From Simonsiella sp051414845 (GTDB taxonomy: Bacteria > Pseudomonadota > Gammaproteobacteria > Burkholderiales > Neisseriaceae), in contig CP183313.1 of the NCBI GenBank assembly GCA_051414845.1, forward strand, positions 1,488,001-1,552,000: a stretch of 64,000 bases of DNA. The letters run 5' to 3'. Below are positions 1 to 8,516 of the stretch, piece by piece. The translations under genes and the position numbers were made by a program. A model generated the notes under the pieces. That model was not told the DNA's origin, ran no database searches, and saw nothing but the letters and a program-made list of their open reading frames with translations. Within the stretch, counting starts at the first letter, position 1; every line of letters begins with the position of its first letter.

Positions 1-249
1 GTGATACACTGGTAAACCAAATCGCATTTTGTGATGCGGATTGCGCACCCATAAATGCCATTCTCTTTCAAATGCGCGGCGGATGTTCTCGGTTAAATAA
101 ATGCGCTCTGCTTGCAAATCTTCTTGCTCATACAACCGAATGATTGCCAGTAACAGCACAAACTTATGCGGCGATTGATTATTTTTGTGCGTGTAATTGG
201 TGTGCAATTGACGAAATTGTGTCGCATAGTTCAATAACGTAGATAACAT
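1..249 (-). CDS. Possible HNH-type restriction endonuclease, N-terminal part (runs off window)
   Basis: An open frame starts with ATG at 249 and reads leftward to the window edge without a stop, giving 83 residues. Its ATG overlaps the TGA of the XRE gene by one base, so the two are probably one transcript. The segment SPHKFVLLLAIIRLYEQ resembles the PHK-(P/F)-LLLL start of proteins with an N-terminal sulfur-binding or related domain followed by HNH nuclease (ScoMcrA type). That domain reads phosphorothioate DNA, which would suit the adjacent dndC/dndD genes. The catalytic HNH part lies outside the window, so the nuclease assignment is inference from a short motif and context. Confidence 0.5.
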   Translation of the reverse strand, partial: MLSTLLNYATQFRQLHTNYTHKNNQSPHKFVLLLAIIRLYEQEDLQAERIYLTENIRRAFEREWHLWVRNPHHKMRFGLPVYH

Positions 250-530
250 CATTTCTCGCTTAACTCTTGCTGCAATTGTTGTAATACTTCTGCCACATTC
301 AATTGCAATGCTTCACAATACTCAACAAATTCAAACACATCTAGTCTCCTATCTCCTGTTTCCACTTTTCCTACAAACGAATGCACCACATTCATTTTTT
401 CCGCCAATGCCCGTTGCGACAACCCCAAATCTAATCTTTTCTGGATAAGGAGTTGCCGCAGTTTCATATGTTCGCTGGAGTGAATAGAAAGTCTAGGATT
501 TCGCATTGCACCGATTTTAGGTACAATCAT
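249..530 (-). CDS. XRE-family helix-turn-helix regulator of the Dnd island
   Basis: This 93-residue protein has a Cro/C1-type helix-turn-helix at about residues 24-80 (LRQLLIQKRLDLGLSQRALA, then SFVGKVETGDRRLDVFEF). The start is uncertain. ATG at 530 has an AGGTG Shine-Dalgarno 6 nt upstream, inside a palindrome; ATG at 506 would give 85 residues. It is divergent from dndC and co-directional with the partial gene to its left. Two matching 21-bp palindromes lie at its 5' end, so it probably represses itself and perhaps the dnd arm. DndB, the usual dnd repressor, is not seen here, and this protein could take that role. Fold assignment is firm; target is inferred. Confidence 0.85.
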   Translation of the reverse strand: MIVPKIGAMRNPRLSIHSSEHMKLRQLLIQKRLDLGLSQRALAEKMNVVHSFVGKVETGDRRLDVFEFVEYCEALQLNVAEVLQQLQQELSEK

Positions 531-553
531 GCTTGCACCTGTTTTAGGTGCAA
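506..553. promoter_or_regulatory. Tandem 21-bp operators between XRE gene and dndC
   Basis: Site A, 533-553, reads TTGCACCT, five bases, AGGTGCAA and is a perfect palindrome. Site B, 506-526, reads TTGCACC, GATTTT, AGGTACAA and differs in a few bases. Their centres are 27 bp apart, and they sit over the XRE gene's two possible starts. Tandem near-identical palindromes at the start of an XRE gene are the usual form of an autoregulatory operator. Confidence 0.7.
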
Positions 554-579
554 ATGAAAATAAATAGATGAATTAAAAA

Positions 580-1695
580 ATGAATGTTATCCCCATACAC
601 ATTGCCAATCCGTTTGAAGCCATTGAAGAAAATATTGCCGAAGAATATTTGAGCAAATCGCAATCGTACCCGTGGATTATTACGTTTTCGGGCGGTAAAG
701 ACAGCACTTTGGTCGCACATTTGGTTTTTGGCATGTTGCTGTCTTTGCCGCCTAGTTTGCGCCAACGCAAAGTGTTTTTCGTGTCCAACGATACCTTGGT
801 GGAAAGTCCGCTAGTGGTGCAACACATGCGCAAGACGTTGCAGAAAATTTTAGACGCGGCACACATTTTCAGGCTGCCTGTAATGGGCGAAGTAACCACG
901 CCCAAATTGCAAGAAACGTTTTGGACGTTGTTGATTGGCAAGGGTTATCCCACGCCGAATCGTTCTATGCGCTGGTGTACTGACCGCCTGAAAATTCAGC
1001 CGACCAGCAGCTATATTGTGCAAAAAGTGGATGAAAATGGCGCGGCGATTATTGTACTTGGTGTGCGTAAAGATGAATCGTCCACGCGCAAGGCAAGTAT
1101 TGAGCGGCATCAAAATATAGGCGAATCGAATCTCACACCACACAGCGATTTGAAAAATGCGTTTGTGTATCGTCCGATTGTGGATTTGACAACCGATGAA
1201 GTATGGGAGTTTTTGGCGGCGAATAATCCGCCATGGGGTGGCTCGCATGAGGGTTTAATCAAGTTGTATCGTGAAGCGGCTGGCGGTGAGTGTCCGATTG
1301 TGTTGTCGCAAGACGACGCACCAGGGTGCGGTACAAATTCTAGTCGTTTTGGTTGTTGGACTTGCACAGTGGTGAATAAGGACAAGAGTTTGCAAGGCTT
1401 TGTGGATGTCGGCAAAACGGAATTTACGCCGTTGATTGAGTTTCGCGATTGGTTGGTTGAAATTCACAATAATCCTGAATTTCGCTCGGTGGAACGGCGC
1501 AACGGCACAGTTACGATTAAAAATGGTAAACACATTCCTGGCCCATTTACGATTCCTGCGCGGCAGATGATGTTGGATAAGTTATTGGCGGTACAAGAAC
1601 AATTTGGCAGCGAATTGATTTCGTCTGATGAAATTGAGTGGATTAAGCAAATGTGGTCGGAAGATTTAATTTTGTCGCACGAACGCAGCAAATAA
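580..1695 (+). CDS. dndC: DNA phosphorothioation sulfurtransferase DndC
   Basis: DndC is a PAPS-reductase-like ATP pyrophosphatase that activates DNA for replacement of a non-bridging oxygen by sulfur. The PP-loop motif SGGKDST is at about residues 37-43. The Fe-S cysteines are in MRWCTDR (about 132) and in the cluster GECP...GCGTNSSRFGCWTC (about 237-265). The protein has 371 residues, shorter than the roughly 450-500 typical of classical DndC, so it is either a compact lineage or lacks a C-terminal tail. The frame is intact. A DUS follows the stop, then a small partner gene and dndD. No cysteine desulfurase (DndA/IscS) is in the window. Confidence 0.88.
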   Translation: MNVIPIHIANPFEAIEENIAEEYLSKSQSYPWIITFSGGKDSTLVAHLVFGMLLSLPPSLRQRKVFFVSNDTLVESPLVVQHMRKTLQKILDAAHIFRLPVMGEVTTPKLQETFWTLLIGKGYPTPNRSMRWCTDRLKIQPTSSYIVQKVDENGAAIIVLGVRKDESSTRKASIERHQNIGESNLTPHSDLKNAFVYRPIVDLTTDEVWEFLAANNPPWGGSHEGLIKLYREAAGGECPIVLSQDDAPGCGTNSSRFGCWTCTVVNKDKSLQGFVDVGKTEFTPLIEFRDWLVEIHNNPEFRSVERRNGTVTIKNGKHIPGPFTIPARQMMLDKLLAVQEQFGSELISSDEIEWIKQMWSEDLILSHERSK

Positions 1696-1730
1696 TTTCA
1701 GGCTGCCTGAAAATCATTTTAAAAGGAAAC

Positions 1731-1952
1731 ATGATGAAACCCGAAACACAAGAACAAATTAGCGATTTATTGCTGTGGAACGACGAAGAATCGCACCAAC
1801 TGATGACGGAAATTGCGGCAAAGCATAATGTGCATTTGGATGCGTTGGCGGATTTGGTGGCGTGGGAACGTGAACAGCAAATTCGCATTCGTCGTCGCGG
1901 TATGATGGAAGCATTAGATGATATTTTTGATAATCAAGCATACTGGAAATAA
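1731..1952 (+). CDS. Small Dnd-associated protein
   Basis: This acidic protein of 73 residues starts MMKPETQEQISDLLLWNDEE and ends IFDNQAYWK. I chose ATG at 1731 because AAAAGGAAAC precedes it at normal spacing; ATG at 1734 is possible. It sits between dndC and dndD, 2 bp from dndD, in the position where DNA-modification-associated small proteins are annotated in related clusters. It has no catalytic motif, and its helical charged pattern suggests an adaptor. Function is unknown; identification rests on size and position. Confidence 0.7.
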   Translation: MMKPETQEQISDLLLWNDEESHQLMTEIAAKHNVHLDALADLVAWEREQQIRIRRRGMMEALDDIFDNQAYWK

Positions 1953-2438
1953 CCATGTGGATTCAATCAATTAATTTAAAAAATTTTAAATCTTATGAAC
2001 ACGCTGAATTTCATTTTCCCGAACCCGAAGGCGATGAAAATATCGTCTTGATTGGCGCGGAAAATGCACATGGCAAAACCACGTTATTGGAAGCAATTTA
2101 CTTGTGCTTTTACGATAAAGACGCGGAAGATTATTTAAAACGCGCTGGTTTAAATAGCAATGAACGCCGTTATGCCGATTTTTTACAGGCAGCCTTACAT
2201 CACAAAGCGCAACCGCGCTATGGTCAATTTACAATGGAATTGGAAATTGAAGTGTGTGAACGCTACATGCATTCGGTTAAAACATTCAAAATTAATCGCA
2301 AATGGCACTTTGACCACGAGAAAAAATTGTTAATTAAAGACAATCAAGCGTACGCCACATTGCATAAAAATGGTCAATTTGAATTGAATATTGACGCGGA
2401 AGAGATTCCAAATTATCTGAATTCATACGCTTTGCCTA

Positions 2439-3290
2439 GGGGCTAATGACAATTCACCTATAATTTCAACCAAATCAAAGCACAAGCCAATGAAACGATA
2501 CTTTCATAATTGCGTTTTAATTTATCATATCGCGTTGCAACTGCACGAAAGTGCTTTAAACGTGCAAAGGCATTTTCTACCAAATGCCTGATTTTATACA
2601 AGTACCAATCTGTATTGACATTAAGATGCTCTCTATTTTTCTTATACGGAATATTGGCTTTGCTTTGTTTGGCGTTAATCAGCTTACGCAAAGTATCACT
2701 GTCAAAACCCCTATCAGCACACACGGTTTCATTATGACTTAAATCCAATTGTTCCAATAAGTTAGGTGCAACAACAATATCATTTACATTACCAGCTGTA
2801 ATGATAAATTCTATTGGATTGCCACAAGCATCAACCGCCAAATGAATTTTAGATGTATGACCACCCACACTTTTACCAACCGCTTCATGTGTTATGGATT
2901 GTGCACCCATACCATGTTGGTGTACACGAATATGGCTGCCGTCCATAAAGACCCATTCCATATCGGGATTATCAACTAATTGTTTAAATAGTTTAGTAAA
3001 AATACCGCGTTTAGACCAACGATTAAAACTTTGACAAATGCTATTGGATTTGCCAAAACAGCTTGGTATATCAGCCCATTGGCAGCTCGTACGCAAACGA
3101 AACAGTATGCCTTCAACGGTTTTGCGTAGATTTTTCTTGCGATAAATGCCAAGCTGTTTCAAAATGGGAAACAGTCTTGACCATGTTTCATCTGTAAGTG
3201 TGGTTCGGGACATGGCAAAGATTTAAAGGTGTTTGTGTGGAAACAACATCTTAAACTCTTTGCCACTTTTTTTGAATTGTCATTAGCCCC
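2439..3290 (-). mobile_element. IS5-family insertion sequence inside dndD
   Basis: This 852-bp element has perfect 18-bp terminal inverted repeats, GGGGCTAATGACAATTCA at both ends. TA flanks both sides, consistent with a 2-bp target duplication. It carries one transposase gene. Excision restores the dndD frame, so it inserted into an otherwise continuous gene. Confidence 0.93.
2458..3213 (-). CDS. IS5-family DDE transposase
   Basis: This 251-residue transposase is intact and lies antisense to dndD. It begins with an IS5-type N-terminal DNA-binding domain (DETWSRLFPIL...WADIP). The acidic triad is visible: FMDGSHIRVH (about residue 95), CADRGFDSD (about 167) and LVENAFARLKHFR (about 213). With both terminal repeats intact the element looks capable of moving. 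No programmed-frameshift arrangement is needed, because one frame spans the whole enzyme. Confidence 0.93.
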   Translation of the reverse strand: MSRTTLTDETWSRLFPILKQLGIYRKKNLRKTVEGILFRLRTSCQWADIPSCFGKSNSICQSFNRWSKRGIFTKLFKQLVDNPDMEWVFMDGSHIRVHQHGMGAQSITHEAVGKSVGGHTSKIHLAVDACGNPIEFIITAGNVNDIVVAPNLLEQLDLSHNETVCADRGFDSDTLRKLINAKQSKANIPYKKNREHLNVNTDWYLYKIRHLVENAFARLKHFRAVATRYDKLKRNYESIVSLACALIWLKL

Positions 3291-4905
3291 TATGGATTAC
3301 GCGCCGTTTTTCTTTTTTGACGGCGAAAAAATTGTGCAACAAGCAGAACAAAGCAGCGCGGGAAAATGGTTGAGCATGGGCTTGAAAGGCTTAATCGGCA
3401 TTACTTTGCTGGATAAATTGCGCACGAGTTTGCGCGATTATCGCACGCGCTGCATTTCGGAAAATGCCACGCAAAAAATTCAGGAGGATTTGGAACACGC
3501 TGAAAAAAGTTTACACGCAGCCGAAACCACTTTGTCTGTTTTTCAAGAAGAATTGGAAAATGTGCAAGCGCAATGGATACATTGGGCGCAAGAACGCGAC
3601 CGTTTGCAAACGCAATTAGGCGGCGGCAGCGATATTCGCACATCGCAAGATTTGGTGGAGCAACGCGCTAAATTGGAACAGGACATGGCGACATTTAAAG
3701 CGCAAGTGAAGGACGCGGTTAAAGCCATGCCTTTGGCGTTTTTGCCACGCGGTCGCGTGAAACTGTTGCAAACGCAATTAGAGCATGAAAAAAATCGTTT
3801 GTTGCACGAAGTGGGCAAAGAGCGTTTAGTGGAAGGTGTGGATGATTTTTGGGCGGCATTTATTGGTAGCGACAAAGTAAAAGCTGTCCTAGGTCGTTCG
3901 GCAACGGCGATTTTTGAAGACCCGTTGATGAAAGAAGCGGTATTTGATTGTTGGGAAAAATTGTTTTATCCGTTGAAATTGGATTGCGCGGAAACGATTG
4001 AACACAATTATTTGTCGGTGGATGCGCACACGGAAATTCAAAATGAAATCGGTAAATTGCAAGGCATGCCGCATTCTCAACTGGGTGTATTGATTGCAGA
4101 AATTGCGAAACGCGAAGATGAACGCAAGCAAGTGTTAGCAGATATTGAAGCCCTGAAAGGCACCAATAAAGATGAATTGGTGGCGCAATTAAAAAATGCT
4201 ACTCATGAAACCGAAAAACTCAAAGAGCGTATTGGGCATTTGAATAGTAACGTTTTACAAAAACAAAAAGAGCAAGAACGCTTGCAAAAAGAAGTCCGCA
4301 ACTTGCAAGATGAAATCAGCAACAGCAATCCACGTTTACAAAAATCGCGCCGCGCTGGCGAAATGGACAAAGTGATTGAAGAATTAACGCAAAAATTGTT
4401 ACAGCGCAAAGTGCAGGCAGTCGGCGAAACAGCGACGCGTATCAACAAAAACATCATGAAAGATGTACGCATTGACCAAATTAAAATTGAAACCGATGGC
4501 AAAATGATTTTGTCGGGGCGCGATGGGCGCACTTCGTTGGTGGATTTATCGGCTGGGCAAATGCAAATTTTGATTATGTCGCTGGTGTCGGCTTTGGCGG
4601 AAGTAACGGATTATTAGGCGCCTTTTGTGATTGATACGCCATTGGCGCGAATTTCATCGGCAAATCGTGAAGGCTTGTTTCAGCATTGGATAGGTTTAGA
4701 CCAGCAAGTGATTTTGTTAGCGCAAGACACGGAAATCACGCCCGAAGTGTATCAGCGTTTGAAACCGCATATCGGTAAAACGTATTTGGTGCGCGCACAG
4801 GCTTTGGATACGATGGGTGCGCGTTCGGAAGTGATTGAAAATGCGTATTTTGAATAATCATAATTTGGATTTTTCAGGCTGCCTGAAAATGGGGAAATCA
4901 TAAAA

Positions 4906-6501
4906 ATGTATCAATTAACTGATAATAAAGAATGGGACACGGAATATCTCTACACATTGATTAGCGATAAGCGCATTTTTTCTAGCCGTGAAGCGCAAAC
5001 CATTCGCGGCGATTTAGAAAAAGTGGGGGCGTTGCCTGTTTTGGGCAATAATTTTGATTGGGCGATGTTGTGCATTGGTTATTGTTTTGCGGCGGGTTTT
5101 GCGTATAAACCTGCCGATTAGGACGAGAATTATGTGCGCGGCAGCACGGAAATTCCGTCTTTTGAAACGTGTTTTACGAAGGAATATGCGCGTTTGTGGC
5201 TGGTGTTGTTGAGCGATGTGTTGTTCAAAACCAATCCCGACAAGGCGGTCAGCAAAGATGATTTGTACAAATTGATTGAAACGCTGTGGCACACGGGCGC
5301 GAAAAAATTGTGAGCGCGTTGGCAAGCGTGTAAACAATATCAACCTGATGATGAATTGGCAGCGCGACAAGTTTTTTTGAATGAATTGGTGGAATTGGCG
5401 GTCAAAAATGCAGGTGCAACGCAAAATGGTGTTTCAGGCAGCCTGAATCATTCGCCTGATAACCCGCAAGACTTGGCAAATGCACCCAAATCGTGCACCA
5501 CTATGGGCAAGCGCATTGTGGAAGCCTTGCAAACCATGGGCAAAGGCGTGAAGCAGATTTGGTTTATGGGGCAAGGTGTACGGTATGATTTTTATCGTGT
5601 GCAATTTTCTAACTTTGTTAAGCTGGAAAATTTGCATGAACAAATTTGTTCGGAACTGGGTATTGCCAACGATGATTTGCGTTGCGAACGCATTGAGGGC
5701 GCGGCGAATACTTGGCACATCAATATCTTGCGTGACGAAGTCACATGGCAAAAACCAAGCAAAACAGAATTTCAGGATGCCTTGGCGCAGTATCAATCGT
5801 CAGGTAAATCTTTCAGGTTGCCTGTTTGTATTGGTATTGATGAACGCGGCGAGCCTGTTTTCCAAGATTTTGCGACTGCACCTCATGCGATTATTGGCGG
5901 TGCAACGGGAATGGGAAAATCAGTCATTATGCGCGGCATGTTGTCTAGTTTATTTGAACTTGTTTCGCCTAAAAAATTGGAAATTGCGATTGTTTATTGC
6001 AAAGAATATAAAGATTTTGCAGCCTTTCAACATTATCCTAATTTATGGGAGCAACGTATCATTAGCGAGCCACAAGAAGCACTGGACGCCTTACAATTTT
6101 TTGTGGATGAAATGGATAGACGCTACCAAGCCAGCGAAGAAAACCTAAAAAATGGTATAAACCAAAGTGAACGCAATAAAACTTTCGTTTTGGTAATTGA
6201 TGAATTGGCAGATTTGATTTTAATCAATAGAGAAGTTGAACCCAAATTGGTGCGTTTAGCCATGAAAGCACGAGCTGCCAATATCCATTTATTGTTGGCA
6301 ACGCAACGTCCCGACGCTGAAACAATAAGCAGTCAATTAAGTAATAATTTAAACGTTAAAATTGCTTTGCGTGTTGATGATCACCATGCTTCTCAAATTA
6401 TCTTAAAAGAAAAAGGCGCAGAAAAATTAGCGGGCAAAGGCGACCATTTTGTGAAATGGAATGGCGGAGAAAAGCAATTTTTGCACGGCTACAATGTTTA
6501 A
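4906..6501 (+). pseudogene. FtsK/HerA-like Dnd-associated ATPase with two in-frame stops
   Basis: A frame of 531 codons is interrupted by TAG at 5119-5121 and TGA at 5311-5313, with no frameshift. Residues 1 to about 150 form a helical domain (NFDWAMLCIGYCFAAGF) that could be a divergent DndE-like domain. Residues from about 260 form a FtsK/SpoIIIE motor with Walker A GGATGMGKS, Walker B FVLVIDELADL and LATQRPDAETI. The intact motor half (from about 5356) could still be made if reinitiated. A DUS is embedded in the coding region at 5431. RBS GGGGAAAT precedes the ATG. It would be the translocase or nicking-associated partner of the phosphorothioation complex; the DndE resemblance is tentative, the motor firm. 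Confidence 0.82.
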
Positions 6502-6510
6502 CCCATTACC

Positions 6511-6545
6511 TTTCAGGCTGCCTGTAATATTTCAGGCAGCCTGAA
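6511..6545. terminator. Inverted DUS pair after the Dnd island
   Basis: TTTCAGGCTGCCTG and TTCAGGCAGCCTGAA face each other with a few bases between and can pair. The pair follows the last stop of the dnd arm and precedes the hemE promoter. Confidence 0.5.
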
Positions 6546-6570
6546 CACCATTTATCCCGCCCGCTTATGC

Positions 6571-6576
6571 TATAAT
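6571..6576 (+). promoter_or_regulatory. -10 box upstream of hemE
   Basis: A perfect TATAAT lies 40 bp before the hemE start, preceded by a GC-rich stretch. No convincing -35 hexamer was found at 16-18 bp. Confidence 0.45.
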
Positions 6577-6616
6577 CCGCGCCATTTTATTTATTGTGCA
6601 ACGAAAAGAGTTTCCC

Positions 6617-7678
6617 ATGACCCAGCTCAAAAACGATACTTTCCTTCGCGCCCTGTTGCGTGAGCCTGTGGATTACACGCCAATTTGGATGATGCGCCAA
6701 GCGGGGCGTTATTTGCCTGAATACAAGGCAACGCGCGCGCAGGCGGGGGATTTTTTGTCTTTGTGTCAGAATGTTGAGTTGGCAACGGAAGTAACGATTC
6801 AGCCCTTGGAACGCTTTGATTTGGATGCGGCGATTTTGTTTTCGGATATTTTGACCGTGCCTGATGCGATGGGTTTGGGCTTGTATTTTGAAGCAGGCGA
6901 AGGCCCGAAGTTCACTAAACCCGTGCAAACTGAAGCCGATGTGAACGCGCTTGCCGTGCCTGATATGGCGAAATTGCGTTATGTATTTGACGCGGTAGCT
7001 TCTATTCGCAAGGCTTTGAACGGTCGCGTGCCATTGATTGGTTTTTCAGGCAGCCCTTTTACGCTGGCGTGTTATATGATTGAAGGCGGGGGCAGCAAGG
7101 AATGGCGCAATGTGAAAACGATGATGTATGCTCGTCCTGATTTGTTTCACAAGATTTTGCGCGTTACCGCTGACACGGTCATTGATTATTTGAACACGCA
7201 AATTGCGCATGGTGCGCAAGCGGTGCAGATTTTTGATACGTGGGGCGGCGTGTTAAGTCCTGCGGCGTATCAGGAATTTAGTTTGAATTATATGCAACAC
7301 ATTATCCGTGGCTTGAAACGCGAACACGAAAATCGCCGCGTGCCTGTGATTGTGTTTACCAAAGGTGGGGGGCAATGGCTGGAAGCGATGGCAGATTGCG
7401 GCGCGGACGCTTTGGGTTTGGATTGGACAACGGATATTGGCAACGCGCGCGCGCGCGTGGGCGATAAAGTAGCGTTGCAAGGTAATTTTGACCCATTTGC
7501 GTTGTTTGGTACGCCCGATGCAATTGAAACCGAAGCGTTACGGATTTTGAAGGCATATGGCAACGGCAGCGGTCATGTGTTTAATTTGGGGCATGGCATT
7601 AACCAGTTTACCAATCCTGAACACGCGAAGATTTTGGTGGACACGGTTCATCAATTGTCGCGCCAGTATCATCAATAA
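6617..7678 (+). CDS. hemE: Uroporphyrinogen decarboxylase
   Basis: HemE removes four acetate carboxyls from uroporphyrinogen III to give coproporphyrinogen III in haem synthesis (cytosol). Its 353 residues are normal for the family. The N-terminal signature PIWMMRQAGRYLPEY is present, as are GFSGSPFTLACYM and the later FDTWGG. I chose ATG at 6617 rather than the upstream in-frame codon because it follows AAAAGAG and begins TQLKNDTFLRALLREP as in other HemEs. It stands alone after the Dnd island. GFSGSPF overlaps a DUS-like stretch. Confidence 0.97.
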   Translation: MTQLKNDTFLRALLREPVDYTPIWMMRQAGRYLPEYKATRAQAGDFLSLCQNVELATEVTIQPLERFDLDAAILFSDILTVPDAMGLGLYFEAGEGPKFTKPVQTEADVNALAVPDMAKLRYVFDAVASIRKALNGRVPLIGFSGSPFTLACYMIEGGGSKEWRNVKTMMYARPDLFHKILRVTADTVIDYLNTQIAHGAQAVQIFDTWGGVLSPAAYQEFSLNYMQHIIRGLKREHENRRVPVIVFTKGGGQWLEAMADCGADALGLDWTTDIGNARARVGDKVALQGNFDPFALFGTPDAIETEALRILKAYGNGSGHVFNLGHGINQFTNPEHAKILVDTVHQLSRQYHQ

Positions 7679-7690
7679 TGTTCAGGTATC

Positions 7691-7837
7691 TCTGAACAAC
7701 TCGTGGCGGAATTTTTACTGCGCCTTTTTCTGCCATACTGCGTTGTATTTCTTGCGAATAGGATGGCTATTCGCTGCGAAACACGCCTTGTCTAGCATAA
7801 AAATGCTTGCAAAAAGTTCTCGCCAGAGTTATTCAGA
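7691..7837. repeat. Miniature inverted-repeat element downstream of hemE
   Basis: A 147-bp segment is bounded by TCTGAACAACTCGTGGCG and the inverted TCGCCAGAGTTATTCAGA, with a few mismatches. The core has no long frame. It is consistent with a non-autonomous MITE. Confidence 0.6.
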
Positions 7838-7845
7838 ACTACCTT

Positions 7846-7890
7846 AAAGGCTGCCTGAAAACCCAAAAAACTGTTTCAGGCAGCCTCAAA
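7846..7890. terminator. Inverted DUS pair
   Basis: AAAGGCTGCCTGAAA and CTGTTTCAGGCAGCCT can form a stem. It lies between the MITE and the next gene. Confidence 0.45.
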
Positions 7891-7929
7891 TGCAACCGTT
7901 CCCTTTTTCAGGCAGCCTGAAAGCCCATT

Positions 7930-8220
7930 ATGACCACCTTAGATTACGCCGCATTAAGTTTGCTCATTGGCATTGCCTTGCTCGCATTTGATGTGATTTG
8001 GCAGATGTATGTTGTACTCAGCGAAATTTACACGCTCGACCGCTATAAAGACCACCCGAAACTCATTTGGATAGCCGCCGCTATCTTTTTTAGTTTCAGT
8101 CTCGCCATTTATTATTTTTGCCCGAATGCACGCAAAAAGGGCTGGGTGTTTTTCATTGTGGGCATAGTCGGTGTGTTCAGTTATGGTTTGGGCATGTATT
8201 TGCAACGTGTCGCACAATAA
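7930..8220 (+). CDS. Small three-helix membrane protein, unknown function
   Basis: The 96 residues contain three hydrophobic segments, at about 7-32, 46-65 and 72-90 (LIWIAAAIFFSFSLAIYYF; VFFIVGIVGVFSYGLGMYL), joined by short charged loops. It has no recognised motif. It ends 19 bp before tusA, in the same direction, so the two may be co-transcribed. The preceding DUS pair supplies a GAAAG that could serve as ribosome site. I do not recognise the family. Confidence 0.7.
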   Translation: MTTLDYAALSLLIGIALLAFDVIWQMYVVLSEIYTLDRYKDHPKLIWIAAAIFFSFSLAIYYFCPNARKKGWVFFIVGIVGVFSYGLGMYLQRVAQ

Positions 8221-8239
8221 TTTGATGGAAAGATTGGAT

Positions 8240-8461
8240 ATGTCGGAAACCTTAGATTTACAAGGCTTAAAATGCCCTTTACCGATTTTGCGTACCAAAA
8301 AAGCATTGGCAACTTTACCCAGTGGCACAGTTTTAACCGTACTCGCCACCGACCCTGGTGCGCCTGATGATTTTGCCGCATTTTGTCGCCATACAGGGCA
8401 TGAATTATTAGAAAGCCGTGCCGATGATGGTGTGTTTACCTTAGTGGTGAAACGCAAATAA
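8240..8461 (+). CDS. tusA: TusA-family sulfur carrier
   Basis: This 73-residue cytosolic protein has the TusA/SirA active site LKCPLPIL (Cys at about residue 11), which carries persulfide sulfur, for example toward tRNA 2-thiouridine synthesis. ATG at 8240 is chosen because GGAAAG precedes it at 7 bp; an in-frame ATG at 8225 would add five residues. Family members are often paralogous, so a role other than the TusBCD relay is possible. A DUS pair follows. Confidence 0.88.
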   Translation: MSETLDLQGLKCPLPILRTKKALATLPSGTVLTVLATDPGAPDDFAAFCRHTGHELLESRADDGVFTLVVKRK

Positions 8462-8499
8462 TTTCAGGCTGTCTGAAAAGCTTTCAGGCAGCCTGAAAA
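8462..8499. terminator. Inverted DUS pair with one variant copy
   Basis: TTTCAGGCTGTCTGAAA (one-base variant) faces TTTCAGGCAGCCTGAAA across three bases and can form a hairpin after tusA. Confidence 0.5.
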
Positions 8500-8516
8500 A
8501 CAATTGGACAAACAAA

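Larger units (their letters stand above)
1955..4857 (+). pseudogene. dndD: dndD, SMC-like ATPase, split by IS element and amber codon
   Basis: The N-terminal part (1955-2438) carries FKSYEHAEF and the Walker A GAENAHGKTTLL. The IS then interrupts the frame. The remainder resumes as MDYAPFFFFDGEKIV, a DndD hallmark, followed by long coiled coil and the ABC signature LSAGQMQIL. At 4615-4617 an in-frame TAG, most simply CAG mutated, separates the signature from the Walker B FVIDTPLARIS, which stays in frame to 4857. Removing 2439-3290 and one TA copy gives 2049 nt (682 residues plus stop), a normal DndD length. So there are two independent lesions. DndD is an ATPase thought to work with DndC/DndE on DNA. 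Confidence 0.9.

Noticed and set aside
4615..5313. Amber or opal suppression, selenocysteine or recoding in the Dnd genes
   Set aside because: Both TAG and TGA occur, no recoding hairpin or SECIS-like context was seen, and the neighbouring dndD also carries an IS, so decay is simpler.
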